Shown here one piece after another: positions 1 to 9,542 of a stretch of 32,415 bases of DNA. The stretch's first letter is position 1. Each line of letters starts with the position of its first letter. The notes beneath the pieces were generated by a model, which saw only the letters and a list, made by a program, of their open reading frames with translations, was not told the origin of the DNA and ran no database searches. The translations under genes were made by a program, and so were the position numbers. The DNA comes from Desulfovibrio sp. (lineage in GTDB: Bacteria > Bacillota > Dethiobacteria > DTU022 > UBA8154): NCBI GenBank assembly GCA_020060185.1, contig JAGVAS010000054.1, positions 1 through 32,415 on the forward strand. Reading direction: 5' to 3'.

Positions 1-172
1 AAAAAGTATATCGGTCCAAGTTCGTTTTCTGACATCCTGTCAGCTGGGTCGTCTCCAGCTCTCGTTTCGTAGTGAACTTGTTTCCTCGCTGCACAAGTCG
101 CTCCGCCAACAGCAAAATGCTGCCTCTGTGGAACAATCGCGGGATCTAAACCCGGTCATTTTCATCCAATAA

Positions 173-499
173 AAAGGGGAAATTGTAGACTGGTCAGATG
201 TAAAAGAAGCATTTACATGCTGGCCCCTTATCATGAAAGACGGCCAGGTTGTCGCCCCCGTATCCCGTACTCCTGCCAACCGCTCCGTTATGGCTTTCCG
301 CGCTGACGGCCGCATATTCCTTTTAAATTCAACTCCCGCAACCCTTGAACAGCTGGTCCAAATCATGACGGAAAATCTCGGTGTTTACCATGCTATAAAC
401 TTAGATGGCGGAGGTTCCGCAGGCCTTTATTTTCATGGAAGATACTTAATTGAACCCCGCCGCCTGATCCCCAATGCCCTGGTTTTCCATAAGTTATAA
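173..499 (+). pseudogene. Phosphodiester glycosidase / NAGPA-domain protein, C-terminal fragment
   Basis: Translation has ...AINLDGGGSAGLYFHGRYL..., typical of the NAGPA/phosphodiester glycosidase C-terminus. The frame stays coding-like upstream of the ATG at 233 (KGEIVDWSDVKEAFTCWPLIMKDGQVV) but a TAA at 170-172 interrupts it, so the N-terminus is missing. Confidence 0.6.
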
Positions 500-514
500 G
501 AAGCTTTCTGATTT

Positions 515-3019
515 TTAGCAGGAACATGTTTCCCGACAAGTAAGGATAAAACCTGATTTGTTCATTTCATTTATTAACAGTGAAGAAGAAAAGGGAAGCA
601 TCGTTTTGATCTTCCAGGAGTACCCGTTGCTTTTTAAAATAACAGCACCATGAAAATCTGTACGGTAAATTTCCACACCCCCGTCCTCCAGGGCCGAGAG
701 AGTGGCGGGATGGGGGTGCCCAAAGGAGTTGGCTCCCACGGTAATAACGGCCACACGGGGAGCAGTGCTGTCAAGAAATTGTGGCAGGTTGGAGAGGTAC
801 CCGCCGTGATGGGGTACTTTTAAGATCTGGACGGGCAATATCTTTTCTCCCTTTAAAAGATTATCCACCGCCCTTGTCTCTATATCGCCCGTAAAAAGGA
901 AGCTTATTTCCTTATATCGCAGGTGTAAAACCAGGGAATTATTGTTAGAATCGCTGTTGGTACCGTTAAATAATTCCGAAGGCGGGCTTAGCACCCTTAT
1001 CTCCAGAGACGGACCCGCAACAAAGATGTCCCCTCTCCGGACAATTTCCCGGGGAATATTTTTTTCCCGGGCCAGTTCCAGGAGCTCGCCGTAGGACTGC
1101 GTCTCGGGTAATTCTACCGTTGTTACCAGCCGCTTTACCGGGATTTTATCCAGGACAGCAAACAACCCGCCGTAATGATCCTCATGAGGGTGGCTTATTA
1201 TAACCATATCCAGCTTTTTGACACGGCGGTATTCCAGGAAAGGTACCACAACAAGGCGCCCCGTTTCGTCAATATTTCCCATGTAAGCAGGCTTTCCGCC
1301 GCTGTCCAGAAGAATATTTTGCCCCTGCGGGGTGTGGATAAAGATGGCATCTCCCTGCCCCACATCCAGGAAAACTATTTCCAGCGTGGAAGAGCCGATG
1401 CCGGGCAATCCCCACCATGTTACAAAAAGAGCTATGAGCAGGAGAAACACCAGGAAATAAAAAGGCCTTACCCGAAACTTGCAACGGTAATAGGCGGAAA
1501 GTAAAACTCTCCACCCGCCGGCCAGTAGCGCAAGGAAAAGATAGTATAACATTATTTCCGTTAATCTCGGTGGGTACACTTCACGGTACGAAAAAGGCAG
1601 GGCGCTAAACATCCTGGCAATAAAGAGAATGTAAGACAAAAGAGGATAATTTGCCAGGTTTAACAGTGAACCGGATAGGGGCCATACCAGGCCCAGGAGC
1701 GCAGAAACAAGCCCCAGGCCCAGTACCAGGGCCATAACGGGTAAAACAAATATATTGGCAATAAGGGCTACCAGGGAAACCTGCCTGAAATAATAGGCGG
1801 TCAGGGGAATTACGCCGAGCTGGGCTGCCAGCGTTACGGCTAGAAGCGAGGAAATCATCTTTACCGGAGAAAGAGTAAAAGAGAAAGGCAACCTGGCCAG
1901 AATTGCGGCGATCTTTTCCTGCAATAACGGGGTTAAAAAGAGTATTGCTGTTGTAGCCGCATAGGAAAGCTGGAAACTTACGGAAAATAGTAAAAGAGGG
2001 TTATAAACAAGGGTAATCAATACCGCAGCCGCCAGGGCTGTGGGAAAGTCCCCGGGCCGATCCAGGTGTACGGCTCCCATGGCCAGGAGAACCATTATAA
2101 AGGCCCGTATGGCAGCAGGCTTTAAACCGCACAGGTAAACGTAGGCAAAAAGAAGCAAAGCAACAAAAAGGTACGTGCACCATCCCTGCAGGCCTGTCCG
2201 CCTTCCCAACAGAAAAATAGCACCGGCTACCAGCCCTACGTGCAGGCCGGAAACTGCCAGCAAATGAGAAATGCCGCTCTGGCTGAACAATTGTCCTGTT
2301 TCCCGATCCAGGGCACTTCTTTCACCAAAAAGCATCCCCACCAGCAAGTTCCCCTCCCTTTGGGGAAGGTACGCTCTTAAAACAGCTGACATCCTGTTCC
2401 TGACTTTAAAGGCTGCCAGCTGCAGGCGGGAAAGCTCTTTAGAGATGCCCAAAAAAGTGACACCGGCAGCCGGACCATAAAAAGCTGCCGCTATTCCCCT
2501 CGTTTCCAGGAAAGACTGGTAATCAAATCCACCCGGGTTGCGGAGGCCTTTAGGCTCATATATTTTCCCCCGTAAGGATACTTTCTGCCCGTATGACAAA
2601 TCTAAAGGTATCTCCGCTTTTTCTTTCCATTGAAGAGTTACCCGGACCCTGCCGTTTACGGAATACTCCTCTTCCCTGAAACGAACTTTTTCCGAACGAA
2701 GCGTAAAGACCACATCATCCTCACGCCAGAGAGGCTCGTCTTCCACCATCCCTACCAGCAGGCAGTTCTCCCCGCTGTAGTCCCGGATGTTGCCCCGAAC
2801 CTTATGCAAAGAATAATTATAAACAAGCCCCCCGGCAACCAGGAAAACCAGCAAAAGGGGGATAAAAACCTGTACCACGTTTTTCTGGTTAAAGATATTC
2901 CATAAAGCCCAGAGAAGAGCGGCAGCTGCCGGAAGGATAAATATGTAAGGCGAAAAACAACGCCCCAGGATAATTCCTGCGACGTACGATAAGGTTAATA
3001 AAACCAGGGGACGGGTCAT
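515..3019 (-). CDS. comEC: DNA internalization-related competence protein ComEC/Rec2
   Basis: 834 aa. N-terminal DUF4131-like region, competence TM domain (GMLFGERSALDRETGQLFSQSGISHLLAVSGLHVGL), C-terminal metallo-beta-lactamase-like domain (VFLDVGQGDAIFIHTPQGQNILLDSGG, ISHPHEDHYGG). Confidence 0.95.
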   Translation of the reverse strand: MTRPLVLLTLSYVAGIILGRCFSPYIFILPAAAALLWALWNIFNQKNVVQVFIPLLLVFLVAGGLVYNYSLHKVRGNIRDYSGENCLLVGMVEDEPLWREDDVVFTLRSEKVRFREEEYSVNGRVRVTLQWKEKAEIPLDLSYGQKVSLRGKIYEPKGLRNPGGFDYQSFLETRGIAAAFYGPAAGVTFLGISKELSRLQLAAFKVRNRMSAVLRAYLPQREGNLLVGMLFGERSALDRETGQLFSQSGISHLLAVSGLHVGLVAGAIFLLGRRTGLQGWCTYLFVALLLFAYVYLCGLKPAAIRAFIMVLLAMGAVHLDRPGDFPTALAAAVLITLVYNPLLLFSVSFQLSYAATTAILFLTPLLQEKIAAILARLPFSFTLSPVKMISSLLAVTLAAQLGVIPLTAYYFRQVSLVALIANIFVLPVMALVLGLGLVSALLGLVWPLSGSLLNLANYPLLSYILFIARMFSALPFSYREVYPPRLTEIMLYYLFLALLAGGWRVLLSAYYRCKFRVRPFYFLVFLLLIALFVTWWGLPGIGSSTLEIVFLDVGQGDAIFIHTPQGQNILLDSGGKPAYMGNIDETGRLVVVPFLEYRRVKKLDMVIISHPHEDHYGGLFAVLDKIPVKRLVTTVELPETQSYGELLELAREKNIPREIVRRGDIFVAGPSLEIRVLSPPSELFNGTNSDSNNNSLVLHLRYKEISFLFTGDIETRAVDNLLKGEKILPVQILKVPHHGGYLSNLPQFLDSTAPRVAVITVGANSFGHPHPATLSALEDGGVEIYRTDFHGAVILKSNGYSWKIKTMLPFSSSLLINEMNKSGFILTCRETCSC

Positions 3020-3210
3020 AACAACGCTCCTCTAAAAACCTTAAATTAAATACAAGTATACTTCTCCTTTCCCCCTCTTTTCCCTTTATTTCCCGGGAAA
3101 CATTTTTTTCCATTTTTCCTCATTTTTTATCTGTTTTTTCCCGGATTACTGTAGTTCCTTCAAAAAAATGCCGTCTAGCCAGTTATAGTACTACTTTTGT
3201 CTCTTAAAAA

Positions 3211-4278
3211 TTACTGGTTTTTAGCGTAGAAAAATTGTAAATGTTGTTCTGGCGTTGTCATCGTTCCCTCCACGGGAGTAAAAACAAGTGATGTTTTCCC
3301 TATTAAAACGAAAGCCAGAGTCCCCAGGCAAAAGGGTAATGTAAGAGCAGGAACACCCCATGGAACTAAAAACGCACTTATAGCTCCAAAAAGCAAAGCA
3401 ACAACGATAGCACAACCAATTGCCAGAAGGGCGGATCGCCACGTAAGGACATAAAAAAAACCACCAATAGCAATAGCAGCAACAAAAGTATTAAATCCCC
3501 ACAGGCCGTTATAAATTGTATAACTGTTCGCTCCAAGGGCAACTCCTGCCAGCATCCCCACTCCCGAACCAACAAGGGCAAAAGTTCCTGCAATACGTGA
3601 AGCTGCAAGGATCCCGGCAAATATAATAATTCCACTTAAAGGATTGTTGACAAAAAAAAGCTGCCCGATTCCACGAAAAACCGCATTAAAAATAAAGATA
3701 ATATCTAAATAATAAATATTATCAACAACATCGGTTATCGCAGGCAAAGGCGGAGCAGCTACTGAAATTATGGTACTTTCAAAAAAATAAAAAGAAGCGG
3801 CAAGAAAAAGCAAAGCTACAAAATTAAAAGGTAATGTAAAAGACGGTATTTTCCAGACATCAAATATTTTATTTAATGCCTCTGTCAATATAGTGCTTAT
3901 GGCGCTGAGGATAAGAATAAAAATAATTACCCTTCCATCCCACATGTTTTTACTAAATGTTGCCAGGGCCAACCCTACCAGTACACCATTAAAGCCATAG
4001 AGACCAGCACGAATTGTTTCTCTATTTAAACCAAGAATGATTGCTGCTAAAACAGAAACCGCAACTCCAAACGTACCTGCAAAACCAAGCCATCCGGAGA
4101 AGAAATATATTCCTGTTAAAATCATCAACCCTGTGAAGGGATTATTCATAAACACAACCTGGCCAATGCCCCGCAAGCAAGAATCAGCAAAGGCCAAAAC
4201 GGGGATACGAGCCGCCGTTTTTAACCACGCGGGCATGGTTCCATTAATATAACTAAACATAACATTTTCTCCAATCAC
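3211..4278 (-). CDS. Urea transporter (UT family)
   Basis: 355 aa membrane protein with two homologous halves (LRGIGQVVFMNNPFTGLMILTGIYF / FRGIGQLFFVNNPLSGIIIFAGIL) and GLYGFNGVLVGLALATF / GLWGFNTFVAAIAIGGFF repeats, typical of UT-type urea channels. Confidence 0.9.
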   Translation of the reverse strand: MIGENVMFSYINGTMPAWLKTAARIPVLAFADSCLRGIGQVVFMNNPFTGLMILTGIYFFSGWLGFAGTFGVAVSVLAAIILGLNRETIRAGLYGFNGVLVGLALATFSKNMWDGRVIIFILILSAISTILTEALNKIFDVWKIPSFTLPFNFVALLFLAASFYFFESTIISVAAPPLPAITDVVDNIYYLDIIFIFNAVFRGIGQLFFVNNPLSGIIIFAGILAASRIAGTFALVGSGVGMLAGVALGANSYTIYNGLWGFNTFVAAIAIGGFFYVLTWRSALLAIGCAIVVALLFGAISAFLVPWGVPALTLPFCLGTLAFVLIGKTSLVFTPVEGTMTTPEQHLQFFYAKNQ

Positions 4279-4304
4279 TTTAAAATCAGTAGGTCCTTTT
4301 CAAC

Positions 4305-5432
4305 TTAGAGCAAGGATAGAAAAATACCGGCTGCTACGGCAGAACCGATAACCCCGGCTACGTTAGGGCCCATGGCATGCATTAAAAGGTAATTATTCGC
4401 ATTGGCTTCCTTACCGACAACCTGGGATACCCTGGCAGCCATGGGGACCGCCGAAACTCCCGCTGAACCAATTAACGGATTGATCTTGCCTCCTGTCAGC
4501 TTACACATAATTTTGCCCATAATAATGCCACCGGCAGTTCCAAAGGCAAAGGCCAACATACCCAACCCTATTATTAACAGGGTTTGCGTTGTCAGGAAAT
4601 AAGCGGCGTTGGCTTTTGCTCCCACAGCTACCCCCAGAAAAATGACAACAATATTATTCAGCTCATTCTGTGCCGCTTTGCTCAGGCGCTCCGTCACCCC
4701 GCATTCTCTCAACAGGTTCCCGAACATCAGCATTCCTAAAAGAGGGATGGCAGCAGGTAGAAAAAGTCCGGTTAAAATTATAACAATAATGGGGAAAAGA
4801 ACTCGTTCTGTTTTAGAGACCGGTCTTAATTGCTCCATAACTATGCTTCTCTCTTTTTTAGTAGTTAATGCTTTCATAATTGGAGGCTGGATGATGGGTA
4901 CTAGTGCCATATAAGAATAGGCAGCAATAGCTATGGCTCCAAGAAGATGAGGTGCCATTTTGGAAGTAAGAAAAATAGCCGTAGGCCCATCAGCGCCACC
5001 TATAATGCCTATGGAGCTGGACTCCTGTGGTGTAAATCCCAGCATGGAGGCACCGATAAATGTTGTAAAGATACCCAGCTGGGCTGCAGCTCCCAGTAAC
5101 AGGGTCATGGGATTGGAAATCAGGGGACCAAAATCCGTTAATGCACCTACTCCTAAAAAAATTAAAGGTGGGTATATTCCCAGTTCGATACCCTGGTAAA
5201 GATAATAAAGCAATCCCCCTACTTGTCCATCAGCGGGAGGAGCCATCAGCGCCCCAAGCGGCAAATTAACCAGCAGCATGCCAAAACTAATAGGCACCAG
5301 CAGTAAAGGTTCATATTTTTTGGCAATACCCAGGTACAGAAGAAAAAGGGCAATAATAATCATAATAAGTTGAGGAATTGTCAGGTTAGCAAATCCTGTT
5401 GAAGATATAAATTCCCCTAGCTTTGCAAGCAT
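4305..5432 (-). CDS. Sodium ion-translocating decarboxylase, beta subunit (OadB/GcdB/MmdB family)
   Basis: Contains [59 protein letters not shown] and [47 protein letters not shown], hallmarks of the beta subunit. Start moved to the ATG at 5432, preceded by GGGAGGGG; the ORF track used an upstream TTG. Confidence 0.95.
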   Translation of the reverse strand: MLAKLGEFISSTGFANLTIPQLIMIIIALFLLYLGIAKKYEPLLLVPISFGMLLVNLPLGALMAPPADGQVGGLLYYLYQGIELGIYPPLIFLGVGALTDFGPLISNPMTLLLGAAAQLGIFTTFIGASMLGFTPQESSSIGIIGGADGPTAIFLTSKMAPHLLGAIAIAAYSYMALVPIIQPPIMKALTTKKERSIVMEQLRPVSKTERVLFPIIVIILTGLFLPAAIPLLGMLMFGNLLRECGVTERLSKAAQNELNNIVVIFLGVAVGAKANAAYFLTTQTLLIIGLGMLAFAFGTAGGIIMGKIMCKLTGGKINPLIGSAGVSAVPMAARVSQVVGKEANANNYLLMHAMGPNVAGVIGSAVAAGIFLSLL

Positions 5433-5448
5433 TTGTACCCCTCCCTGG

Positions 5449-5859
5449 TTATTCAATAACTATCATTACATCTCCAGTATTAACGGTTGAACCACTAGCA
5501 ACATGTATTGATTTTATCAGTCCTGATGTGGGAGCGGTTACTTCATTTTCCATTTTCATCGCTTCCAGGATCAGTAATGTATCTCCTTCGTTAACGTTAT
5601 CACCGACTTTAACTTTAACGTTAATGACAGAACCAGGCATGGGCGCAACTACCTGGAAGCCAACACTGGTTTTAGGTCCGGTATCTTTTTTCTTCTCTTC
5701 AGAGGGAGATACTGAAATTGTCGGCTTTGCAGCAGGTGTTTGCTGCGCTTTGGGTATTGCAGATTTAGGTATTACGGGTGTAGAAAGAGCAGGTGAATCT
5801 GCTTCTTCCACTATGACCTCAAACGGCTCGCCGTTAACATATACGTTATATTTTTTCAT
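5449..5859 (-). CDS. Biotin carboxyl carrier protein of the decarboxylase complex
   Basis: Biotinylation motif [41 protein letters not shown] preceded by a Pro/Ala-rich linker; N-terminus [18 protein letters not shown]. Confidence 0.93.
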   Translation of the reverse strand: MKKYNVYVNGEPFEVIVEEADSPALSTPVIPKSAIPKAQQTPAAKPTISVSPSEEKKKDTGPKTSVGFQVVAPMPGSVINVKVKVGDNVNEGDTLLILEAMKMENEVTAPTSGLIKSIHVASGSTVNTGDVMIVIE

Positions 5860-5894
5860 CTAAATTTCCCCCTTCTAAAGCATAAAGTCTTGTC

Positions 5895-6284
5895 TTAAGT
5901 TTGATAATCTTGTTCTCTCTGGTTGTCCCCCCATGTTCTGGAGCGGTTCCGATCTACTGATTTTATGTGATAGGTACTGAAGTCTTTTTTAAAAGAATAT
6001 AAAAGGACACCCATGCTTGCAGCTACTCTTTTAGGTATTAAGTCCTGGCCGGAACCTTTCGTGGTACAGGCACTTTCCGCACCGGCTTCAAGATTGACTC
6101 CTGCAGCCGAAACAGGTTTTTCCGCTGTGTTAAAGACAGTTTTTGGTTGTTTTTTTCCTCGGACAGTAAATACTTTGTTAAAAATCATTAAAATAAACGC
6201 AAGTACAAGAAGTGTTACTATAACAACCAAAAACCCTACTGTTAAAATTTCAAAACCAAAGATAATAGTGTTATTCATACTCAC
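5895..6284 (-). CDS. OadG-like small membrane subunit of a sodium-pumping decarboxylase
   Basis: Single N-terminal TM helix (FEILTVGFLVVIVTLLVLAFILMIF), Pro/Ala linker, C-terminal YHIKSVDRNRSRTWGDNQRE segment; lies next to the biotin carrier and OadB. Confidence 0.75.
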   Translation of the reverse strand: MSMNNTIIFGFEILTVGFLVVIVTLLVLAFILMIFNKVFTVRGKKQPKTVFNTAEKPVSAAGVNLEAGAESACTTKGSGQDLIPKRVAASMGVLLYSFKKDFSTYHIKSVDRNRSRTWGDNQREQDYQT

Positions 6285-6303
6285 CTTCCCCTAAATGAGA
6301 CAT

Positions 6304-7299
6304 TTATGTTAAGCTATTAAGCATTTTTTCTTGCCTCCAGCGGTTAGCAAAGGCTTCCTTGTAGCTCATTTTTTTAAAGTAAATGACGTTGTTAGCCGCT
6401 GCCTGACCAATCTTCCAAAACTCGGAGGTTACTATCGTAGCAATGGATACAAACCCGCCTAAGCTTGGACCATCAACTGTAAGGATAACAGGCATATCGC
6501 CTGTAAAATTTATGGTTCCGATGGCATAAGCACAATCATGAATGTTCGATGGATGGCTCCCGCCCTCCCCTCCATCTGTTCTTGCAAATTGCAGGCGTGG
6601 TCCTTCAAGCCTGTAGCCGAGCCTGTTGGAGTTGTGATGTACGCGCCACGGTGTACTGTAAAAAGTCTCAACATCTTCCGGAGTGAAAAAGTCCGGCGCC
6701 TCGTGAGGTCCGGGAATCACTCCTACGGCCCATTCGTGGTTATATTCAGGTATGTTTTCGGGAGGCAATGTCCTGCCCTCTTTTGTTAAAACTTCTTTTT
6801 TCTTCGCCTCGTCGATTGAAAGCAAATCTCCGGCTTTAAGTGGACGTCCCTCAAGCCCACCAAACCGTCCGTAGGGAAACGTGGCCTTGCTTCCAAGATA
6901 AAGTGGAATATCAAAACCGCCAGCAACGCTCAGGTAGGAACGAAAGCCGGAACCCTGCAAAGTTCCGAAAGAAAGAATATCACCTTTTTTTACATGTACA
7001 GCTTCCCACCAGGGAACCTCCTGGTCCGCAAGATTTCCATGCAACTTGGCGCCTGTTAAAGCAATCATGGTATCCTTCAGGAAAAGTAATTTCGGACCTT
7101 TAGCTGTTATCTCCAACCCTGCCGCATCATCCTGGTTTCCTACCAGCCTGTTGGCGATACGAAAAGCTAGTGGGTCCATCGGCCCCGATGGTGGAATACC
7201 TATATTCCAGTAACCTACCCTGCCAGGAAAATCCTGCACGGTAGTGTGCAAGCCGCCATCTATTACAGCTATCATGGCCTGATCCGTCCTTTCATTCAA
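6304..7299 (-). CDS. Urea-carboxylase-type carboxyltransferase, AHS2/KipA-like half
   Basis: DGGLHTTVQDFPGRVGYWNIGIPPSGPMDPLAFRIANRLVGN and ARTDGGEGGSHPSNIHDCAYAIGTINFTGDMPVILTVDGPSLGGFVSIATI. From memory these motifs match the carboxyltransferase domain of urea carboxylases rather than generic KipA/PxpC. Confidence 0.85.
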   Translation of the reverse strand: MNERTDQAMIAVIDGGLHTTVQDFPGRVGYWNIGIPPSGPMDPLAFRIANRLVGNQDDAAGLEITAKGPKLLFLKDTMIALTGAKLHGNLADQEVPWWEAVHVKKGDILSFGTLQGSGFRSYLSVAGGFDIPLYLGSKATFPYGRFGGLEGRPLKAGDLLSIDEAKKKEVLTKEGRTLPPENIPEYNHEWAVGVIPGPHEAPDFFTPEDVETFYSTPWRVHHNSNRLGYRLEGPRLQFARTDGGEGGSHPSNIHDCAYAIGTINFTGDMPVILTVDGPSLGGFVSIATIVTSEFWKIGQAAANNVIYFKKMSYKEAFANRWRQEKMLNSLT

Positions 7300-7304
7300 A
7301 GATA

Positions 7305-8339
7305 TTAATAACCCTTTGTCCAGCGAAATGACGCTTCTTCCTGTTTAGCTTTAAATGCCTCAACTTCATCTTTAATTGAATTGAGAAAAGAATTATATTT
7401 TTTAAGATTAAAAATGTCACTTTCAATTCGTAACGAATAATCTTGTAAAAGCATCGCCTCCCTAGCCTCTTCCAATTCAGGTTCGCTTACCGGTTCAAAC
7501 TGGATACGATCAAAAGGTCTTAGCAACCAGGGTGCCTCGGAAAAAGCGGGAGAAGTCTGGTTCGTGCTCCAAATGGAAAGTGTACGCCCGACTAACTGGT
7601 AGCCTCCAGGGGATTCCATCGGATAAATACAAACATAGGAACCTCCAATACCCACGGCACCTTCGGGAGTCCACATTCTTGCCGGGTTATATTTGGGAAC
7701 TACAAGGCGGTACCTGGGATCCAGTGGGACAGCACAGGGTGCTCCCAGGTAGACATCCCCTAGGGCCAGAACCATATGCTGTGTAGCAGTATGATAGTAT
7801 ATAACCTGCTCTATTCCATCCAGAGCGTTACAGCGGGCAACAAACTCCATATTATCCGGGAGATAGGGAGCCTCAGCCCTTACCGATTTCATATATTTGG
7901 CTATGGCCTCCTTGGTCCAGCGATCATGATAGGCAATGGGAAGGTAAACAATCCGTGAGGAAACCTCTGCTTCCCCAAGGGAGGGTAAAGAATGTTCAAG
8001 GTCATAAAGCTCCTCAAGTAACTTGTTGAGAGGAAGACGCAGGCAATCATAATTTACCAGCAAAGAACGAACCCCCGGAGCAGTTTCAAGCACTCCTTCT
8101 ATTTGTTTTTCCTTAATAGCATGATCAAGAGCATACACACGGAAAGTAAGATCTAAATCCAACACCATTTCTCCGTATTCCACCAGCAGATAAGCATCAC
8201 CCGCCATTCTATAAACCACGCGCGGGGCCCCTTCTCTTTCAGGGATAGAACTGGCAACAGCATCAGAAAACAATTCCACCATTTTTCCCGGGGTTAGATC
8301 TAACAGGTTTCCTTTATCATTTTTTTTGTTTATGTTCAT
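7305..8339 (-). CDS. Urea-carboxylase-type carboxyltransferase, AHS1/KipI-like half
   Basis: VVYRMAGDAYLLVEYGEMVLDLDLTFRVYAL, SSRIVYLPIAYHDRWTKEAIAKYMKSVRAEAPYLPDNMEFVARCNALDGIEQV and GDVYLGAPCAVPLDPRYRLVVPKYNPARMWTPEGAVGIGGSYVCIYPMESPGGYQLVGRT, closely resembling urea carboxylase CT-domain sequence. Only 5 bp from the AHS2 gene. Confidence 0.85.
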   Translation of the reverse strand: MNINKKNDKGNLLDLTPGKMVELFSDAVASSIPEREGAPRVVYRMAGDAYLLVEYGEMVLDLDLTFRVYALDHAIKEKQIEGVLETAPGVRSLLVNYDCLRLPLNKLLEELYDLEHSLPSLGEAEVSSRIVYLPIAYHDRWTKEAIAKYMKSVRAEAPYLPDNMEFVARCNALDGIEQVIYYHTATQHMVLALGDVYLGAPCAVPLDPRYRLVVPKYNPARMWTPEGAVGIGGSYVCIYPMESPGGYQLVGRTLSIWSTNQTSPAFSEAPWLLRPFDRIQFEPVSEPELEEAREAMLLQDYSLRIESDIFNLKKYNSFLNSIKDEVEAFKAKQEEASFRWTKGY

Positions 8340-8532
8340 ATAAATAACCCCACACCTCTCTATAATCTCTTCAATCGGTTATGAGTGGGGGAGAACAGCC
8401 TTCTTATTCAATGAAGCCATTCTCCCCCTTTTCTCAGCTGAAAATAACAACTTATGGCTTCGCTTTACACCTCACCACGCAGTACAATACCGTAACGAGT
8501 AGTTCATTCTCGGCAAGCTTGACATTGTTAAC

Positions 8533-9393
8533 CTACTTCAGATTCGCAGATTTTACAGCGTCTATAAAACGCTGCGAGTCAGAAACCCAGCCAAAGACGC
8601 CTCCCTGCATCTTAATGGATTTAATGGCTGATTGATAGTTGCCGTAGTCTGTCGCTCCGGTGCAATCCTTCAGCAGTACGCACCAGTAACCAAAATCGTT
8701 TGATTCTCGCATGATGGTATGGACACATACATCAGTAGTAATCCCGGAGATTACCAGATGTGTAACGCCAAGATTTTTTAATACCATGTGGATAGTACTG
8801 GAACCATAAGCTCCCTTTCCGGCCTTATCCACAATATATTCTCCCTCAACCGGGTAAAGCTGCTCAATAATATCCCAATTTTTCTCCCCACGGACCAGCA
8901 GTCGCCCCAGACCATTGGGAGGAATATCACCTATACCTACCCCGTTACCGATTATCTTGCTGCGTAGAACTTTATTAAATGGTGCATCAGAAAGATCAGG
9001 TTCATGACCTTCCCTGGTATGCACAACTTTAATATCGGTTCCCCGAACCGCATCCAGAACATTCCTGATTGGTTTAATAGGTGCGGCTGTTAGAGATAAA
9101 TCATAACCCATAACATCGACATAACCTTTTTCCCCGCAAAAGTCTACCTGCATATCAATGGCAATAAATGCAGTCCTGGCAGAATCAAATTCCACATAGG
9201 CGACATCACCAAACTGAGGGCAATCCTCTACCTCTAACTTAAAAAGTTTACCTTTGGGAGGTCCGTACAGCCAGGTTGGAAAAGCAAAGGTTTTAGTCTC
9301 CTTGAAATATTCATAGCCCTCTTGAACTTTCTCTAACAGTATTTCACGGTTTTTTTGCAGCAAAGACTCATATTTTCTGATTTCAGACATCAT
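8533..9393 (-). CDS. Isochorismatase-family cysteine hydrolase, biuret/ureide amidohydrolase-like
   Basis: Catalytic-type motifs AFIAIDMQVDF (Asp), LLVRGEKNWDII (Lys region), GITTDVCVHT (Cys); YDLSLTAAPIKPIRNVLDAVR...HTREGHEPDLSDAPFNK and MQGGVFGW resemble biuret/triuret/ureidoacrylate-type hydrolases. Confidence 0.8.
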   Translation of the reverse strand: MMSEIRKYESLLQKNREILLEKVQEGYEYFKETKTFAFPTWLYGPPKGKLFKLEVEDCPQFGDVAYVEFDSARTAFIAIDMQVDFCGEKGYVDVMGYDLSLTAAPIKPIRNVLDAVRGTDIKVVHTREGHEPDLSDAPFNKVLRSKIIGNGVGIGDIPPNGLGRLLVRGEKNWDIIEQLYPVEGEYIVDKAGKGAYGSSTIHMVLKNLGVTHLVISGITTDVCVHTIMRESNDFGYWCVLLKDCTGATDYGNYQSAIKSIKMQGGVFGWVSDSQRFIDAVKSANLK

Positions 9394-9542
9394 TTAACTC
9401 CCCTTTCGAAGATTATGTTTTTAAATCTTATTCTTTATAATTTACGAAGCATTCACCTTTGCAGGTATTTTTTTTCTGAGTCTTTCACCTCCCCTGGTAA
9501 TATATTAATTTAAGAGTACCTTTGCCTGAAAAATTCCTGCTA

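Noticed and set aside
40-366. Minus-strand 108-aa ORF
   Set aside because: Overlaps antisense to the NAGPA-like fragment and has no recognisable motif.
4305-6284. Ordinary oxaloacetate or methylmalonyl-CoA decarboxylase
   Set aside because: The required OadA/MmdA-type carboxyltransferase is missing from the operon; its position is taken by the AHS1/AHS2 pair. An alpha subunit elsewhere in the genome cannot be excluded.
6304-8339. KipI/KipA sporulation kinase inhibitor pair or PxpBC 5-oxoprolinase
   Set aside because: No PxpA (LamB/YcsF) gene is present, and the sequence motifs and neighbourhood (biotin carrier, OadB, urea transporter) fit the urea carboxylase CT module better.
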